From Sambucus nigra (lineage: Eukaryota; Streptophyta; Magnoliopsida; Dipsacales; Adoxaceae), in NCBI GenBank assembly GCA_949130495.1, contig OX422214.1, positions 3,766,046-3,830,045 on the forward strand: a stretch of 64,000 nt of DNA. The letters run 5' to 3'. The notes under the pieces are model-generated. The model was not told the origin of the DNA, ran no database searches, and saw only the letters and a list, made by a program, of their open reading frames with translations. Each line of letters opens with the position of its first letter. Position 1 is the stretch's first letter. Shown one piece after another: positions 12,614 through 24,684 of this stretch. Position numbers and translations under genes: made by a program.

Positions 12614-15010
12614 GAGCCGATAGGGGTATGCCTTGTTACATCAAGTGAGAGAGACAATTTAGAGGGCATTGGAAGAAGTTCGTACGTGTGCTTAAAGGAG
12701 AGCGAATGGCAAGACACGATAGATATTTTTCTCGAGTACTACCCACCCACACCACCTAATAATTTTGAGATTGACCGAGGAAGAAAGAATATGGAAACAA
12801 AGCAAGAGAGAGAGCGAGTGGAGTTGAGCCTAACGGGAGTTGAGAGATAATTCGGGCAGGTGGATGAGAGCCTTCACAACAAAGTCCAACCTCTATTGGA
12901 CTCATGTAGTCATTTAGGAGAGGGGGAGTGGAAAGATAAAACTGATAAGTTTCTTCGCAATGACCATCCACCCATACCATTTGATGGCCCGAAGGCGATA
13001 GAGGAGAAAAGTTGCGTCTCGTCCGAATTAGAGCTCGACCCATGCATTCCAAAAATTGAACGAAAATTAGGAGTTCCCTCCGAGTAGGTGCACACAAGAT
13101 ATTCTTTGAGTAAGCATCCCAGAGATCCCTTTCCGAGTAGTCACGATGAGTCTCCCAGTCTTTCCTTTATTTATGGGCAAGGGCCCAACTTATTCCGGTT
13201 GTTGGTATATGACAGGAAGACGGGAGTGACAATGAGAGCTTCGAACCCCGTGAGTGGGGTCGGGTGAGTTTGTGGAGAGATGAGAGGTCGTCGCACCCCC
13301 GACCCATATGGGGTGATTGTTGTTGTATTTTTGAGTCATGCATGAGTGTCATATAGTGTCTTGTTGCATTTTAATATTTGTTTGTATTATTTTTCCGCAC
13401 TTTTCATTTGCTTTGAGTCAGATTTTAGTCCTTTTTGCTTGAGAATAATGCAAAAGTCTATGTTGGGGGGGTCACAAGTGCGTATTTCTAAAACTTCACA
13501 AATTTTCAAAAATGCCCAGAAATTTCCAAAAAAATCATAAAATTTTGAAAAATCCAAAAATATTTTTGTTCAAAATAAATAAAAATTAGAATCCAAATTT
13601 TTCAAAAATATCATTAAAAGTCGGTTTAAAGTCTCAAGTTGTAAAGTTCAACATACACAAAGCCGAATTGACTAAAGATGGAAATTGAGCGAAAATTGAC
13701 GACTTAACGAATAAGTGTGGAGATTAACAAACCCGGTGAGATTCGAGCCTATCACTTTTTACGAGTTTTTAAATCAATCCGAGTTAATTGATAACTCAAA
13801 GTTCTTTTCAGCGCCTAAAAAGTCGTCGAGGATCTCAATCCTTTCATTTTGATCGGTTATGAAAAATGTGTGTGACATTGCTTTGAAAAACGTGCCAAAA
13901 TTGATCTCTAAACTTAAATTCATCTCGAAACGCATATGGTAACGCAATTGGTATTTTGGACAATGAAGAAGGCCCTTGCTTGTCACCCAAAAATATTGGC
14001 CATAAAAAGATATGAAAAATCACCCCTTTTGTAACCCAAATTGAGCCAAATAGATTTTTTTTTTCATTTGACAACCCGAAACACCCAAATAGCCCGGAAT
14101 TGCGAAAAATGGAAAAATTTAGAATTTAAGTCCAAAACTGCATAAAAAGGGGCAAGAAAAAATAGATATGCTCAACAAAAATAACAAGAAAAGAAAATAA
14201 GTGAAAAATTAAAAAATAGAAAAAGATAGAAAAAGAAGAAAAAAATTGAGCAACAGCCCGGAAAAAGCACAAATGAACATCATAAATGACTTTTCCAATC
14301 CAATCCTTCCTACCATTTTTATTCTACCCCATATACCTTAAAACCCGAAAAAGTCCTAACCGAGTCTAAATTACGAAATTGGTTACCGCGTGGAGATCTA
14401 GTACACCAAAAGATAATAAAAGAGATTGAATGCACGAAAAAGACGCAATGTTCCCATTTTTAAAACCGTAATCCATTAATGAGATCCTATCACTATAAAA
14501 TTTCCATCTTTCTACTTGTGTGCGTGACTTTGCGTCCATTATATTTACTCTTTATAGCATGCATAACGAGAGAATAGCCACGTTCCGAGTGATTTGTTTG
14601 AGAGATCATTTCGTGAGAATTTGAAATCAAAATGAAATTTCGGATGAGTAACGTAATGGTCAATCGGTGGAAATTTGTGGTTAAATTTTTGGCTTCGCAC
14701 ACACACACTACGGTTTGAGACTTGTATATATGACTTGATGATGACTATTTTCTGGGGAAGTTTGAATTGTACAATTTTTAAATATTTTGAATTTTTCCTT
14801 CCGTCGAATTTTGTGGGTATATTCTCTGCAAACCCTCACGAGACACAACTCGTCCTACTAGGGTGACCTAGGGGTTTAAAGGCTTGTTGCATACGCTAAA
14901 TGCAATCGCTTGCCCGCAAAAAAGGTATTCTATCCCAATAAAATGATTTTCAAGAGTTAAGCCCTACTAGGATTCTTTTACATTGCTCGGGACGCGCAAA
15001 GTTCAAAGTT
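12614..15010. other. Non-coding 3' interior of Athila-like element
   Basis: No RT, RNase H, integrase or clear env-like frame was found. Short frames (for example 12860-13087) carry no recognised motif. The tract is A-rich at 14130-14260. Confidence 0.6.
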
Positions 15011-15019
15011 AGGGGGATT
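15011..15019 (+). other. Polypurine tract
   Basis: The sequence agggggatt lies immediately before the 3' LTR, in the position of the plus-strand primer. Confidence 0.7.
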
Positions 15020-16686
15020 TGATTAGGCATAAATTCTTCACATTTATCCCCTTAATTTCGGTATTTTTATGATCTTGTGCGGTGTAAATAGCTTGGATTT
15101 GGCTTATACTTATGCTACTAACCCTTTTGGTAAAGTATTTCGTATTTTGTGTATCTCTTATGTGTTTTACAAGTATTTCATGGAAGTTAGTGCCAAAGAG
15201 AACTCAAAACAGTGAAAGAAAACCAAGAAACGGGGAGTAGAGGGCATTTTTGTAATTTTGAAGGCTTATTCCGGAGGTGGGGCCAACTGGATAGTTGAAT
15301 ATCTTTCAACTACAAGAACACTGGAGAAAGCGGCACCTCAATCGGAGTCCCTGTGTGAAAGTTATGAGCAATCAAAGATAGAAGAAAAAGTTAAATAAAG
15401 AGAGGACCGGTTCGCCCAGAAATTAAAAGAACCGGTCCACACATGACCGGTCCGCCCATAAATTAAACCAATCCGCACTGCCACTTTCCAGAGAACCCCG
15501 GACCGAAGATGGATCAAAATTGAAGAAAAATAAAAGAACTGGTCCGCCACGGACCGGTCCGCCTAAGAAATAAAAGAACCGGTCTGAATCCAAGGCAAAC
15601 CGGTCCGGAGGAGGATAGGACCGGTCCGAATCAAGGCAAACTGGTCCGGAGGAGGAGAGGACCGGTCCGACTGTCGCAATTTTAATTTTCTAATCTTCCT
15701 CTAATAGAGAGTCCTAGTGCAGCTAAAACTCTTGGAGTCTTGTAGGGTATATAAACCCGTTTTATTATCATTCTTAGACGAAGAATTAATAGAATTTTCC
15801 ATTCTTTTTCAGAAACCCTAGTTTTGAAGTTAGGTTACAATTTTAATTCCAATAGTGAAGATTATTCAGAATTCTGTGATTACAAGTGTTCTTAATTACT
15901 GCTTTTGCTGCTTTGGTAAGATTAGTGAGTTATTTCCTCAGTCAAATTCCTTTTTACGTCATTCTACAAATTTTTCTTACTTCAATCATGGTTTTCTGTA
16001 ATTCAAATATTGTTTTCATTAGTTTTAGCATGTTAGGCTAGATTTTCTAAGGCCGGTATACATGAACCCAGCTTGATGTGATAGTTGCATGTGTATAACA
16101 TTAATCCTCTGAATTTAGTGACCGTATCGTGTAGGAACACGACAATTGTAGATCTTTAGATCTCATTTGCTTCCGGGTAACCGAAATGCTTTAGAATGCA
16201 ATTCGAGTGTCACTATTGTGATACCGATTTTCTCATCCTCTGATTAAGTATGGTGCGCGCTTGAACCTCATATACATAATGCTTGGGAGTACTAAATTTT
16301 GGGTCTAATTAATCAGTTAAATTTACGATTAGTATTATACCTGCAATACACTAGGGTTGGGGGATTGTATTCCCGTCCTGTTTTTCTTCGTCATATAGTT
16401 TAAAGTTTCAAATCAGTCTTCATCAGTATTTTAGGTAAATTAGTATAACTGCACCTTTTCATAATTTCATAATTGCATCTAGTATAATCATTCCCAAAAC
16501 CGAATCATTTTTCCTTTCCTTTAGGGTCAGAGTTAGGATTTCCTTGTCTATCCAACGTCATCACAATTTCATTGTCCTATTTCCCTGTGGATATGATCCC
16601 AACTTACTGGGTTTATTACTAACGTGACAGGCTTGCACTTGAGCCTTGAGTGAACGCACATTAAAGACACTTTCTGAGTCGCGTCA
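15020..16686 (+). repeat. 3' LTR, Athila-like element
   Basis: The LTR is 1667 bp with the same termini as the 5' LTR. Its GGTCCG cluster (about 15405-15670) is one sub-repeat longer than in the 5' LTR, which accounts for most of the length difference. TATATAAA is at 15748-15755. The flanking duplication tactc is intact. Confidence 0.93.
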
Positions 16687-17429
16687 TACTCACCCTTATT
16701 TGTTCATCTACTTGAATTAGTGATATTAAAATATTTGGTAAAATTAAGTTGTAGACATAAGATAGTCTATGATATGACTTCAACTTTTTCCACCTCGTTC
16801 CTCTCGATATTTAATCCCCAGGCAATAAAGTTTACACCTCCTCTCCTTTATTTTATTTGCACAAAATACATAAATCTCAATTGATACAAGATTATCTTTA
16901 TGCTCTCTTGGAATATATTAAGTTTAATATTATGCTTACATGCTTATATAAAGAGAATGATGCATGAATATATTGGAGGGAGCAGATAGTGCTCTATTAT
17001 ATTATAATTTGAATTGATGTGTTTTTATTCAAATGTTACCTTAACTTATTGCTTTTTTCATTGTGTTATTGATGCGCAAGTTTTGTTTGGGTGCTAATGT
17101 TATGTTTTGGGATAACATGACGCGTCTTGGACGCATACACAACATGACATGATCAACACGATTAACAATTTGATACCTAATTTAATAAGAAAATACACGA
17201 TAAAAATGTTGAAAGCACTTTTGACACTCATTTTAACATGAAAATACATGATAATTTGACACCTAATTTTTACACCCAAATTTGACACGGTTAAAAATGT
17301 TAACACCCAATTAGCACGAGTAACAATACGATTAAAATGAAAATACATGATAACACTAATTATGAACACGACATCATATAACTCTATAAAACTGTTTAAT
17401 AATGATGTACACATTTAAAAATTAGTGTC
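16687..17429. other. AT-rich intergenic DNA, possible Helitron body
   Basis: No gene was seen. From about 17100 the sequence is rich in short acacgatta/aatacatgataa motifs leading into a Helitron-type 3' end. The Helitron 5' end could not be located, so the extent is unknown. Confidence 0.35.
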
Positions 17430-17456
17430 GTGCCTTCAGGCACAGGCATACCCTAG
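17430..17456 (+). mobile_element. Helitron-type 3' terminus
   Basis: A hairpin of gtgcc, loop ttca, ggcac (17430-17443) is followed nine bases later by CTAG and then a T. This is the classic hairpin plus CTRR end of plant Helitrons, which insert between A and T. No rolling-circle replicase was seen, so any element is non-autonomous. Confidence 0.6.
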
Positions 17457-17463
<7 letters not shown>

Positions 17464-17487
<24 letters not shown>

Positions 17488-17491
17488 GCAC
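17464..17491. repeat. (AC)n microsatellite
   Basis: About 13 AC dinucleotides just downstream of the Helitron-like end. Confidence 0.95.
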
Positions 17492-17770
17492 ATTGGCTCA
17501 AATACGTATCAAACTTAGGGTTATAACTTGCAGTTCTAATAAATGAACCAAATGGCACGCTTCTCTTATTAACCCACTTGGTTCCTCTTTCACTTTCATC
17601 AATCAAATAAGGTCAACACTCATCAACTCCTTTGATAACCCACGACACCAACTTCCACCCTCAGCAGCTCTAGTGCCCATCCAAACATCTCGCCGAAAAA
17701 AAGCTTACGATCTAGAGAGAACATCAGTAAGAAAATTTTAATTCCCAGCCAAACATTTCTAACACATCAA

Positions 17771-17886
17771 AACTTCGATGTCATATATTTATGATTGGTT
17801 AGTGTTGTTGGCGTGGACCCACATCTATTAAATGATATGGGTCCACGCCAACGACACTAACCAATCCCGAATCTAAGACATCAATT
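17771..17886. mobile_element. Foldback MITE or hairpin, ~116 bp
   Basis: Two arms of about 50 bp are inverted copies. The inner arms read ttggcgtggacccacat and atgggtccacgccaa, and the outer arms gattggttagtgt and acactaaccaatc. Only a short loop (ctattaaatgat) separates them. The transcript would fold into a long hairpin, so a MITE or a miRNA-like precursor are both possible. Confidence 0.65.
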
Positions 17887-18156
17887 TTTTTCAACCTCAT
17901 ACTATATGAATTTATCAATTGAGCAATATGTATCATATAGTTGAGCGATACGAATCAATCCACTGTTATAAAAATGAATTTCATTACTTGTTGAGCTTTT
18001 TGGGGTTAGGGCACCGTCGTAGCAAATGATCATATACAATTTAGGAAAGAGAAAGTACAAATTGGTTTTGGGTGTTTAACAGGTCGCGCGTGACAGGTTG
18101 GCTCATTTATGTCATCCGCAACTTGCATCCGTAAATTGCATCCATATTTGAGTCAA

Positions 18157-18158
<2 letters not shown>

Positions 18159-18198
<40 letters not shown>
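18159..18198. repeat. (TA)n microsatellite
   Basis: About 20 uninterrupted TA dinucleotides. Confidence 0.95.
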
Positions 18199-18201
<3 letters not shown>

Positions 18202-18363
18202 AACTTTCATATATCTATATATTATGCTTTTCTATGTTTTCTATTTATAAATCATACTGTTTAAATAGAACAGTTGTTTTACTAAAGTTTTTCTCCTGTA
18301 AAATTTAAGAAGAAAAAGATATTTAATACACTAATATTTATATATTTTGTATAGTTTAATTTT

Positions 18364-18596
18364 TGGGTTTTTGACCAATTAGTCATGTTTATTATGTATT
18401 AGTTCAGTAGGTTCTATCATCTTTTTTTTTCTCCAACAGGTCCCATAAAAAAAGATTTTTGGTCCAATAGATCCTATTTGTAAACATATAGTGAATATTC
18501 ACTATATGCATAAATAAGACCTATTGAAAAAAAATGTGACGATATGACCTATTAAAAAATATTTTATGAAAATAGGATTTATTTGTCAAACTCCCT
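18364..18596. mobile_element. Foldback MITE-like element with perfect 24-bp central palindrome
   Basis: The centre is a perfect palindrome (catatagtgaat/attcactatatg, 18484-18507). Imperfect pairing continues outwards through ccaatagatcctattt and aaataagacctattg to gggtttttgaccaat and atttgtcaaactccc. Terminal motifs GGG(A/T)(G/T)TTTGAC are consistent with a Mutator-like MITE, but no duplication was established. Confidence 0.55.
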
Positions 18597-18923
18597 TAAT
18601 TTTTTTTATTCATGCAAATGTATGTATGTGTATTTAGTTAGAAAGTTAATGCATTAAATGTCACTTAAAGTTGAAATATTGAAAGACGAGCACCCATGTG
18701 AAAATGCATCTTACTTTCATGATGGTGAAAAGGAAACCAACCCATGGGAAGGGTGTTAAAGCACTACTGGAAAGTTACAACACATGGTACTAGTTATACT
18801 AGTCTTGCATGTACGACTAATCACTCACAACTACTAACAAGAAAAGTTATAGTGGTGTGTGCCCCCAACTCATACTCAAGAAATTAAGCCCCAAAAGAAA
18901 AACAATCTTAATCAATACATTTA

Positions 18924-19945
18924 CTTAATCAATTTCAATCAGTCAAGTAATATAATATTATCCTAGACTTTATATGAGTTCGTTATAAAAAAAATAATTT
19001 ATAATAATATAATTTATACATAAAAATATTACTTTTTTATATTTCAAACTCTAAACTTAATAATTTTTAACTAACTATTTAAAAATATTAAATTCGTACC
19101 TTAACTATATTCAACATTCTCAAAATAATTTTACTAGTTCATATTAATTGAACATTTAGTTCAAATATAATCATTTTAGCTTAATAACTTATACATTGTC
19201 ACCATTTTTCATCTAATATAAAAACTAACTTTCACAAAAATATCGCCATGCACAATTTAATAACGAGTTAAATCTAAAATACTATTTAAAGTATAAATTG
19301 AAAATTTGGATTATGACGCTATTTGTTATTTGAAGAATTCTTTATTTTAGAAAAAAAATGTTCATATTTTAATTTTTTTTTTTATTTTCATTGAATTATA
19401 CATTATTGATAAAAACAGTTCTTAAACTGCTTTTTTATAAATAAAAATAGAGAAAAATAGTAAAAACATTTACCTTTAGTTTTGAAAAGATAACTGTTTT
19501 TTTAACTTTTTTTAATGCAAAGCAAATTTTTAATTTTAAAAAGTTTTTCATTTTTTTTATAAAATAGTTGAAATGTTTTTTTTAATATTAGAATACTTTA
19601 AACATTGATTTATTTATTGAAGTTGTTAAAAAGGCTAATATATTTTTTTTATTAAAAAATATAGTTCTTGATTTTTGTTAATAGTTGCTTATATTTTTTT
19701 TATATAAAAAGCCTATGTTATTTATTTTTGATGAAAACAATTTAATACCTTTTTAAAAATAAAAATGTTTTAAATTAAAGGAAAAAACGTATTAGTTTTT
19801 TTTTTTAACAAAAAATGAAAATCTATATCTAATAAAAACTGTTTTTAAAAATAAGAAACTATTTTTTCTAAGAATAACTATTTTTAACTTTAAAAAAAAC
19901 ATTTCAATCGTTTCCCCAGTTTTCATTTATATAAAACATAATACC
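18924..19945 (+). repeat. AT-rich dispersed repeat, copy 1
   Basis: This ~1-kb stretch is similar throughout, in the same orientation, to 53183-54147. Both begin near aatcaattt(c/t)aatca, share ttaaactctaaacttaataatttt, and end near cagttttcattt(a/g)tataaa. There is no coding capacity. The class is unknown (degraded transposon or LTR). Confidence 0.7.
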
Positions 19946-20875
19946 CACGTATTTTTCTAGAACATATAATAAAACTATATTTTTGGGATAAAATAAAAAT
20001 TTGTGGAAATTGATTAAATCGGTGAATTTAACTTATTAATTGGAACAGATAAATTGTTGTTATGTCGTAATTATGTGTGGTTCATTTTTGTTATGTTAAC
20101 TGTTATAACAATTTCATGTGTAGTAGAAAATTCATAAACGATGTGCGACGCAATTACAAAAATATAATATTAGGATAAAATAATTAGGATATATTTCGAA
20201 AATATATGGGCTCGTTCAGGTGTTTTAAATCTTTAAAAATGGTCCTGGGATATAGGTATATAAATGAGGAGACTTTTGGTCTAGTTTGATTATGGGTTCG
20301 GTCCCATTTGAAGGTCTAAAACATGAAATTTTAACCTAACTTGGGATTAGGGAGTTAATGACTTATATTAAGAAACAAATAGACTCCCGGGAGATTATCT
20401 TTACAAGCCTTAACCTATACCATTGTGAGAGATAGATAGAGGAGAAGAATTCACAGCAAAGAAGTGGAGGGAAATTAAAAAAGGGGGGGGGGGAGGATTT
20501 CATCAACCATATATTTAGGGAAGAATTTTTTTGCTCTATTTATTTTCCAATTTTCTTCTCGATTTATTGTAATAACACCATGTGATTTTTGGGTTTTAGG
20601 ATAGACTTTGATGAATCAATGTTAGGAATTAATATCATGAATGTAGAGGATTAATTATAACATAGGGTGTTAATTGAGAAATTCAGGAATCGATTCTTGA
20701 AATTTGATGATAAAAGCCTTAGGGTTCTTGAGATGAAATTAGAAAATCTTGGAAATCAAATATAGAGGACTTTAACACATGTTTATAATCTGCACATCCT
20801 GATGTAAATTCCAATATTATATACCCCGTGAATTTAATTGCATACTATCGAGATTGTGAAAGAAAATTGGGTTTA
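19946..20875. other. Unassigned intergenic DNA
   Basis: No gene was seen. A G-run (13 Gs) lies at about 20485-20497, and purine-rich sequence gagagatagatagaggagaag near 20430 resembles the leader part of LTRs. It may be the remains of an older LTR into which the 20881 element inserted. Confidence 0.3.
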
Positions 20876-20880
20876 GGTTC

Positions 20881-22211
20881 TGTAATAACCCGCGTAATTT
20901 TTGGGGTATTTTCAAAATAAAGAGGAAAAATAAATTTTGAGATAAAATTATTTTTATTGCTCAAACTTGTTGGTTATTATTTTTAAAGGCGAGAATTTCA
21001 AACAGTTTCAAAAACGGAGTTAAAACGAATTTTATATTGATTTTACAATAAATTGTCCCCTATAAATTTTTTAGGCGAACTGCCAATTTTTCTAGGCGAT
21101 CGATCGATCGACGCCTGGGGATCGATCGATCGACCCGAGCAGAAAATGTGCACAACAAGCAATTTTAAGAGTTTGTGTTTGTTTCCAACTCCTACTTCTT
21201 TGCCTTATAAAATAAGGTCGTGGGTGACCCTTTTTGGTACAACTTTTTGGCAGCAAACATAATTTCTTTGCCTCTCTTTTATACACAAACAGTACCCTTT
21301 AATTTATGCATTAAAACTTAGGTTTTGAGGTGTTCTTGGGGGCTTTTTGGTGTTGATTCTTAGAGGAGTTTTTGATGATTATTGGAGCAGATTTTGATTG
21401 TGTATTCTGACTCTTCTGGGCAGATTTGTTGTTGGTATCTTTTGGTGGTTTTAGGTATGGGGTTTTACACAATATGCTCTGTAATCTCGCGAGTGTTTAT
21501 TCCGATGATTTCATGTTTAATTGAACTCCTATTTGAATTGATAAATTCTTGGAAATTTGGAAAAATAATTGTTGGAATTATTTTGATTCATGTGGAATTA
21601 TTCATGTTGTTGTTGAGCACGTTGTCATGAGATTTTAATATGGCACGGACGTCGGGCACCCGCCAAAATTCCTGATTCCCGGAGCTATGACTTGATAAAG
21701 CATATGCGGATGGGGTAAGGCCTGTTGACCCAGTTAATGTGTTGTTGAGAAATTTATTGATAAAATGTTATTGAGATTTGCATTATTTGATTTGAATATT
21801 CGTACTCGTGTTTTTACTCTTTATTCATTGCTAACCTATATTTGTTAAGCATCTTCCTGTCGTATTATGTACTTCCCCATATTTTCTTTTAGTGGAAGGT
21901 TAGCGCGGATTTTGGGGCGCTATGGAGATTGATTTTAGTGAGGATTATTTTTGAAAGATTTTTAATACAATATGAGAAGAATGTATTATTTTGATGTATA
22001 GAGCATTGGAGATTTGTAGTTATTTTTTGAGTTAGATGTTGTATTTTTAATTCGAGAGACTTGTTGTATTTATTTGGAGAGATTTGAGATTAGTGATTTA
22101 TCTTTTGTTGTTTGGGATTTAGATGCTCTATACCTTGTTATATTGTGGATTTAGTTAGTTTTATCGACAGTAGCGCTCCGTTCGCTCTCCCCGGGCGGGC
22201 GGGGTGTTACA
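20881..22211 (+). repeat. 5' LTR of compact element
   Basis: The LTR is 1331 bp, tgtaataacc to ggggtgttaca. It contains a GATC palindrome cluster at 21097-21135 and a GC-rich end (ccccgggcgggcgggg). Confidence 0.93.
21097..21135. repeat. GATC palindrome cluster
   Basis: Two blocks (gatcgatcgatcgac and gatcgatcgatcgac) are separated by gcctggg. They are inside the LTR and repeated with point changes at 22670-22709. Confidence 0.8.
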
Positions 22212-22214
22212 GAA

Positions 22215-22226
22215 TGGTATCAGAGC
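22215..22226 (+). other. Primer-binding site (initiator Met-tRNA type)
   Basis: tggtatcagagc lies three bases after the 5' LTR, a perfect match to the plant consensus. Confidence 0.95.
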
Positions 22227-22444
22227 TTAGGTATACGACCCCCCTCGGGTCTTGAGTTTTGGGTCTCTTGCATTTTTATGGCGCGTATTTTTGGAGATAG
22301 AAATTTTAAATAATCGTTTTGCGTTAGGCATCTAGATTAGATGTGAGGAATTTATTTTTGGTGACGAGATTATTTTTAGAGATTGTTGGCCTGATTTTTG
22401 AGAGTTAGGCTTTCGGCAAATTTTGAGGGCGAAATTACATTGTT

Positions 22445-22454
22445 AGTGGGGAAA
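22445..22454 (+). other. Polypurine tract
   Basis: agtggggaaa directly precedes the 3' LTR. Confidence 0.7.
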
Positions 22455-23786
22455 TGTAACAAGCCGCGTAATTTGGGGGGTATTTTCGAAATAAAGAGGA
22501 AAAATAAATTTTTAGATAAAATTATTGTATTGCTCAAACTTCTTGGTTATTAGTTTTAAAGGCGAGAATTTCAAACGATTTCGAAAACGGAGTTAAAATG
22601 GATTTTATATTGATTTTACAATAAATTGTCCCTTTCAAATTTTTTAGGCGAACTTCCAATATTCCTCGGCGATCGATCGATCAACGCCTAGGGATCGATC
22701 TATCGACCCTAGCAAAAAACGTGCCCAGCAAGAAGTTTTAAGAGTTTGTGTTTGTTTCCAACTCCTACTTCTTTGCCTTAAAAAATAAGGTCGTGGGTGA
22801 CCCTTTTTGGTACAACTTTTTGGCAGCAAACATATTTTCTTTTCCTCTCTTTTATACACAAACAGTACCCTTTAATTTATGCATTAAACCTTAGGTTTTG
22901 ACGTGTTCTTGGGGGCTATTTTGGTGTTGATTCTTGGAGGAGTTTTTGATGATTCTTGGAGAAGATTTTGATGGTGTATTATGACTCTTCTGGGCAGATT
23001 TATTGTTGGTATCTTTTGGTGGTTTTAGGTATGGGGTTTTACAAAATATGCTTCGTAATCTCGCGAGTGTTTATTCCGTTGATTTCATGTTTAATTGAAC
23101 TCCTATTTGAATTGATAAATTCTTGGAAATCTAGAAAAATAATTGTTGGAATTATTTTGATTCATGTGGAATTATTCATGTTGTTGTTGAGCACGTTGTC
23201 ATGATATTTTAGTATGGCATGGACGTTGGGCACCCGCCAAAATTCCTGATTGTCGGAGCTATGACTTGATCAAGCATATGCGGATGGGGTGAGGCCATGT
23301 GACCTGGTTAATGTGTTGTTGAGAAATTTATTGATAAAATGCTATTGAGATTTGAATTATTTGATTTGAATATTCGTACTCGTGTTGTTACGCTTTATTC
23401 ATCGCTAACATATATTCGTTGAGGCATATTCCTGTCATATTGTGTACTTTCCCATATTTTCTTTTAGTGGCAGGTTAGCGCAGATTTTGGGGAGCTATGG
23501 AGATTGATTTTAGCGAGGATTATTTGGGGAAGATTTTTAATACAAGATGAGAAGATTGTGTTATTTTGATGTATAGATCATTGGAGAATTGTAGTTATTT
23601 TTTGAGTTAGATGTTGTATTTTTAATTCGAGAGACTTGTTGTATTTATTTGAAGAGATTTGAGATTAGTGGTTTCTCTTTGGTTGTTTGGGATTTAGATG
23701 TTCTATACCTTGTTATATTGTGAATTTAGTTAGTTTTATCGACAGTAGCGCTCCGTTCGCTCTCCCCGGGCGGGCGGGGTGTTATA
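22455..23786 (+). repeat. 3' LTR of compact element
   Basis: The LTR is 1332 bp, nearly colinear with 20881-22211. The second palindrome cluster has C-to-T type changes (for example gatcaacg, gatctatcg). Confidence 0.93.
22670..22709. repeat. GATC palindrome cluster, 3' LTR copy
   Basis: This is the counterpart of 21097-21135. Two of its palindromes are broken by point changes. Confidence 0.75.
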
Positions 23787-23791
23787 GGTTC

Positions 23792-24658
23792 GTTATTTAT
23801 ATTCATGAATTATGAGAATTTGGGAAAAGAAATTGGGGTTAATGCAGGAAATTAATCGTTCTAAGATGAGTAACTTAGTTGTGGAGACCTAATCATATGT
23901 GTATGAATAGTAATTAACAATTGGAAGAAACCTTAGAGAGGAATCTCGTAATCTCATAATAAAAAAATAACAAGAAGTGGGCAACTGTGGCATTTCGAAT
24001 CTATTCGGCCTTGGACCAAATCGATTCGTGGGAGAATCAATTAGATTTTGAGGACAGGGTGAGTTCGAGTCAGGGTTAAATTCAGAATATTTTTAGAAGT
24101 CCGTACGAGTTGGTAGGACGGTGTTTGGTCCAACAGGGAATTTATTTAAATAGTAAATGTGGCACATGTATTATTTAGGATATTATATTTAACTGGACGG
24201 TTAAAAAAATTGTTAAAGAAGATGGAGTTAATAATTAACTAGATGGTTAATTATTAATGAGTGAATAATGGTTAACATCATGTGAGATGTTTTAGGTACT
24301 TATAGAGTAGTTACCTACACATATTATATGGGTATAATAATATGTACTTGTGTGTATCTGTGTGGACATACCAATGTTTGTGGACAATCCTATCGGCTTG
24401 GGGTTTTGTGCATTTGGCTGGCACGGGTGGGCTAGACGTTGTGTATGTCATTTAGGTACTACATGGCAGCACCATCTATGAGAGGTGGGTGTTGATGGTG
24501 GGATCATTTGTCACCGCTAAGTATGGTTCGTGCACTAGCGTACTGCATAAGGGCAAACCCACATATGTATATTTGTTGATATCTGACACTGAAAAGGAAT
24601 TCCTTCAGACTTGACGATAGAGAACGAATGAAACACCACTGGTATATGCCTTTAAGTG
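23792..24658. other. Unassigned intergenic DNA
   Basis: No gene motif was seen. The sequence continues the locus that was split by the compact LTR element and may be an old degraded LTR. Confidence 0.3.
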
Positions 24659-24660
24659 TC

Positions 24661-24684
24661 ACACACACACACACACACACACTC

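Larger units (their letters stand above)
8340..16686 (+). mobile_element. Athila-like Ty3/gypsy element lacking pol
   Basis: The element is 8347 bp and complete, flanked by the perfect duplication tactc (8335-8339 and 16687-16691). LTRs are 8340-9965 and 15020-16686, both starting TGATTAGG and ending GTCGCGTCA. The Asp-tRNA type primer site and the gag-protease sequence, which has the Athila-style LIDLGASVNILP protease motif, place it in the Athila lineage. No reverse transcriptase, RNase H or integrase motif was found in the 2.4 kb after protease. Mobilisation would need enzymes from an intact relative. Confidence 0.92.
20881..23786 (+). mobile_element. LTR retrotransposon with 243-bp interior
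   Basis: The element is 2906 bp and flanked by the perfect duplication ggttc (20876-20880 and 23787-23791). Two 1.33-kb LTRs start TGTAA and end GTTACA/GTTATA. Between them lie only a Met-tRNA primer site, about 215 bp of interior and a polypurine tract. The text before the tract, aattttgagggcgaaatta, resembles the last codons of chromovirus pol, so the interior looks like leader joined to pol tail. It was transposed or deleted as a unit and depends on other elements. Confidence 0.92.

Noticed and set aside
17100..17414. 104-codon minus-strand frame
   Set aside because: No motif, strongly AT-biased, and it overlaps the probable non-coding Helitron end region.
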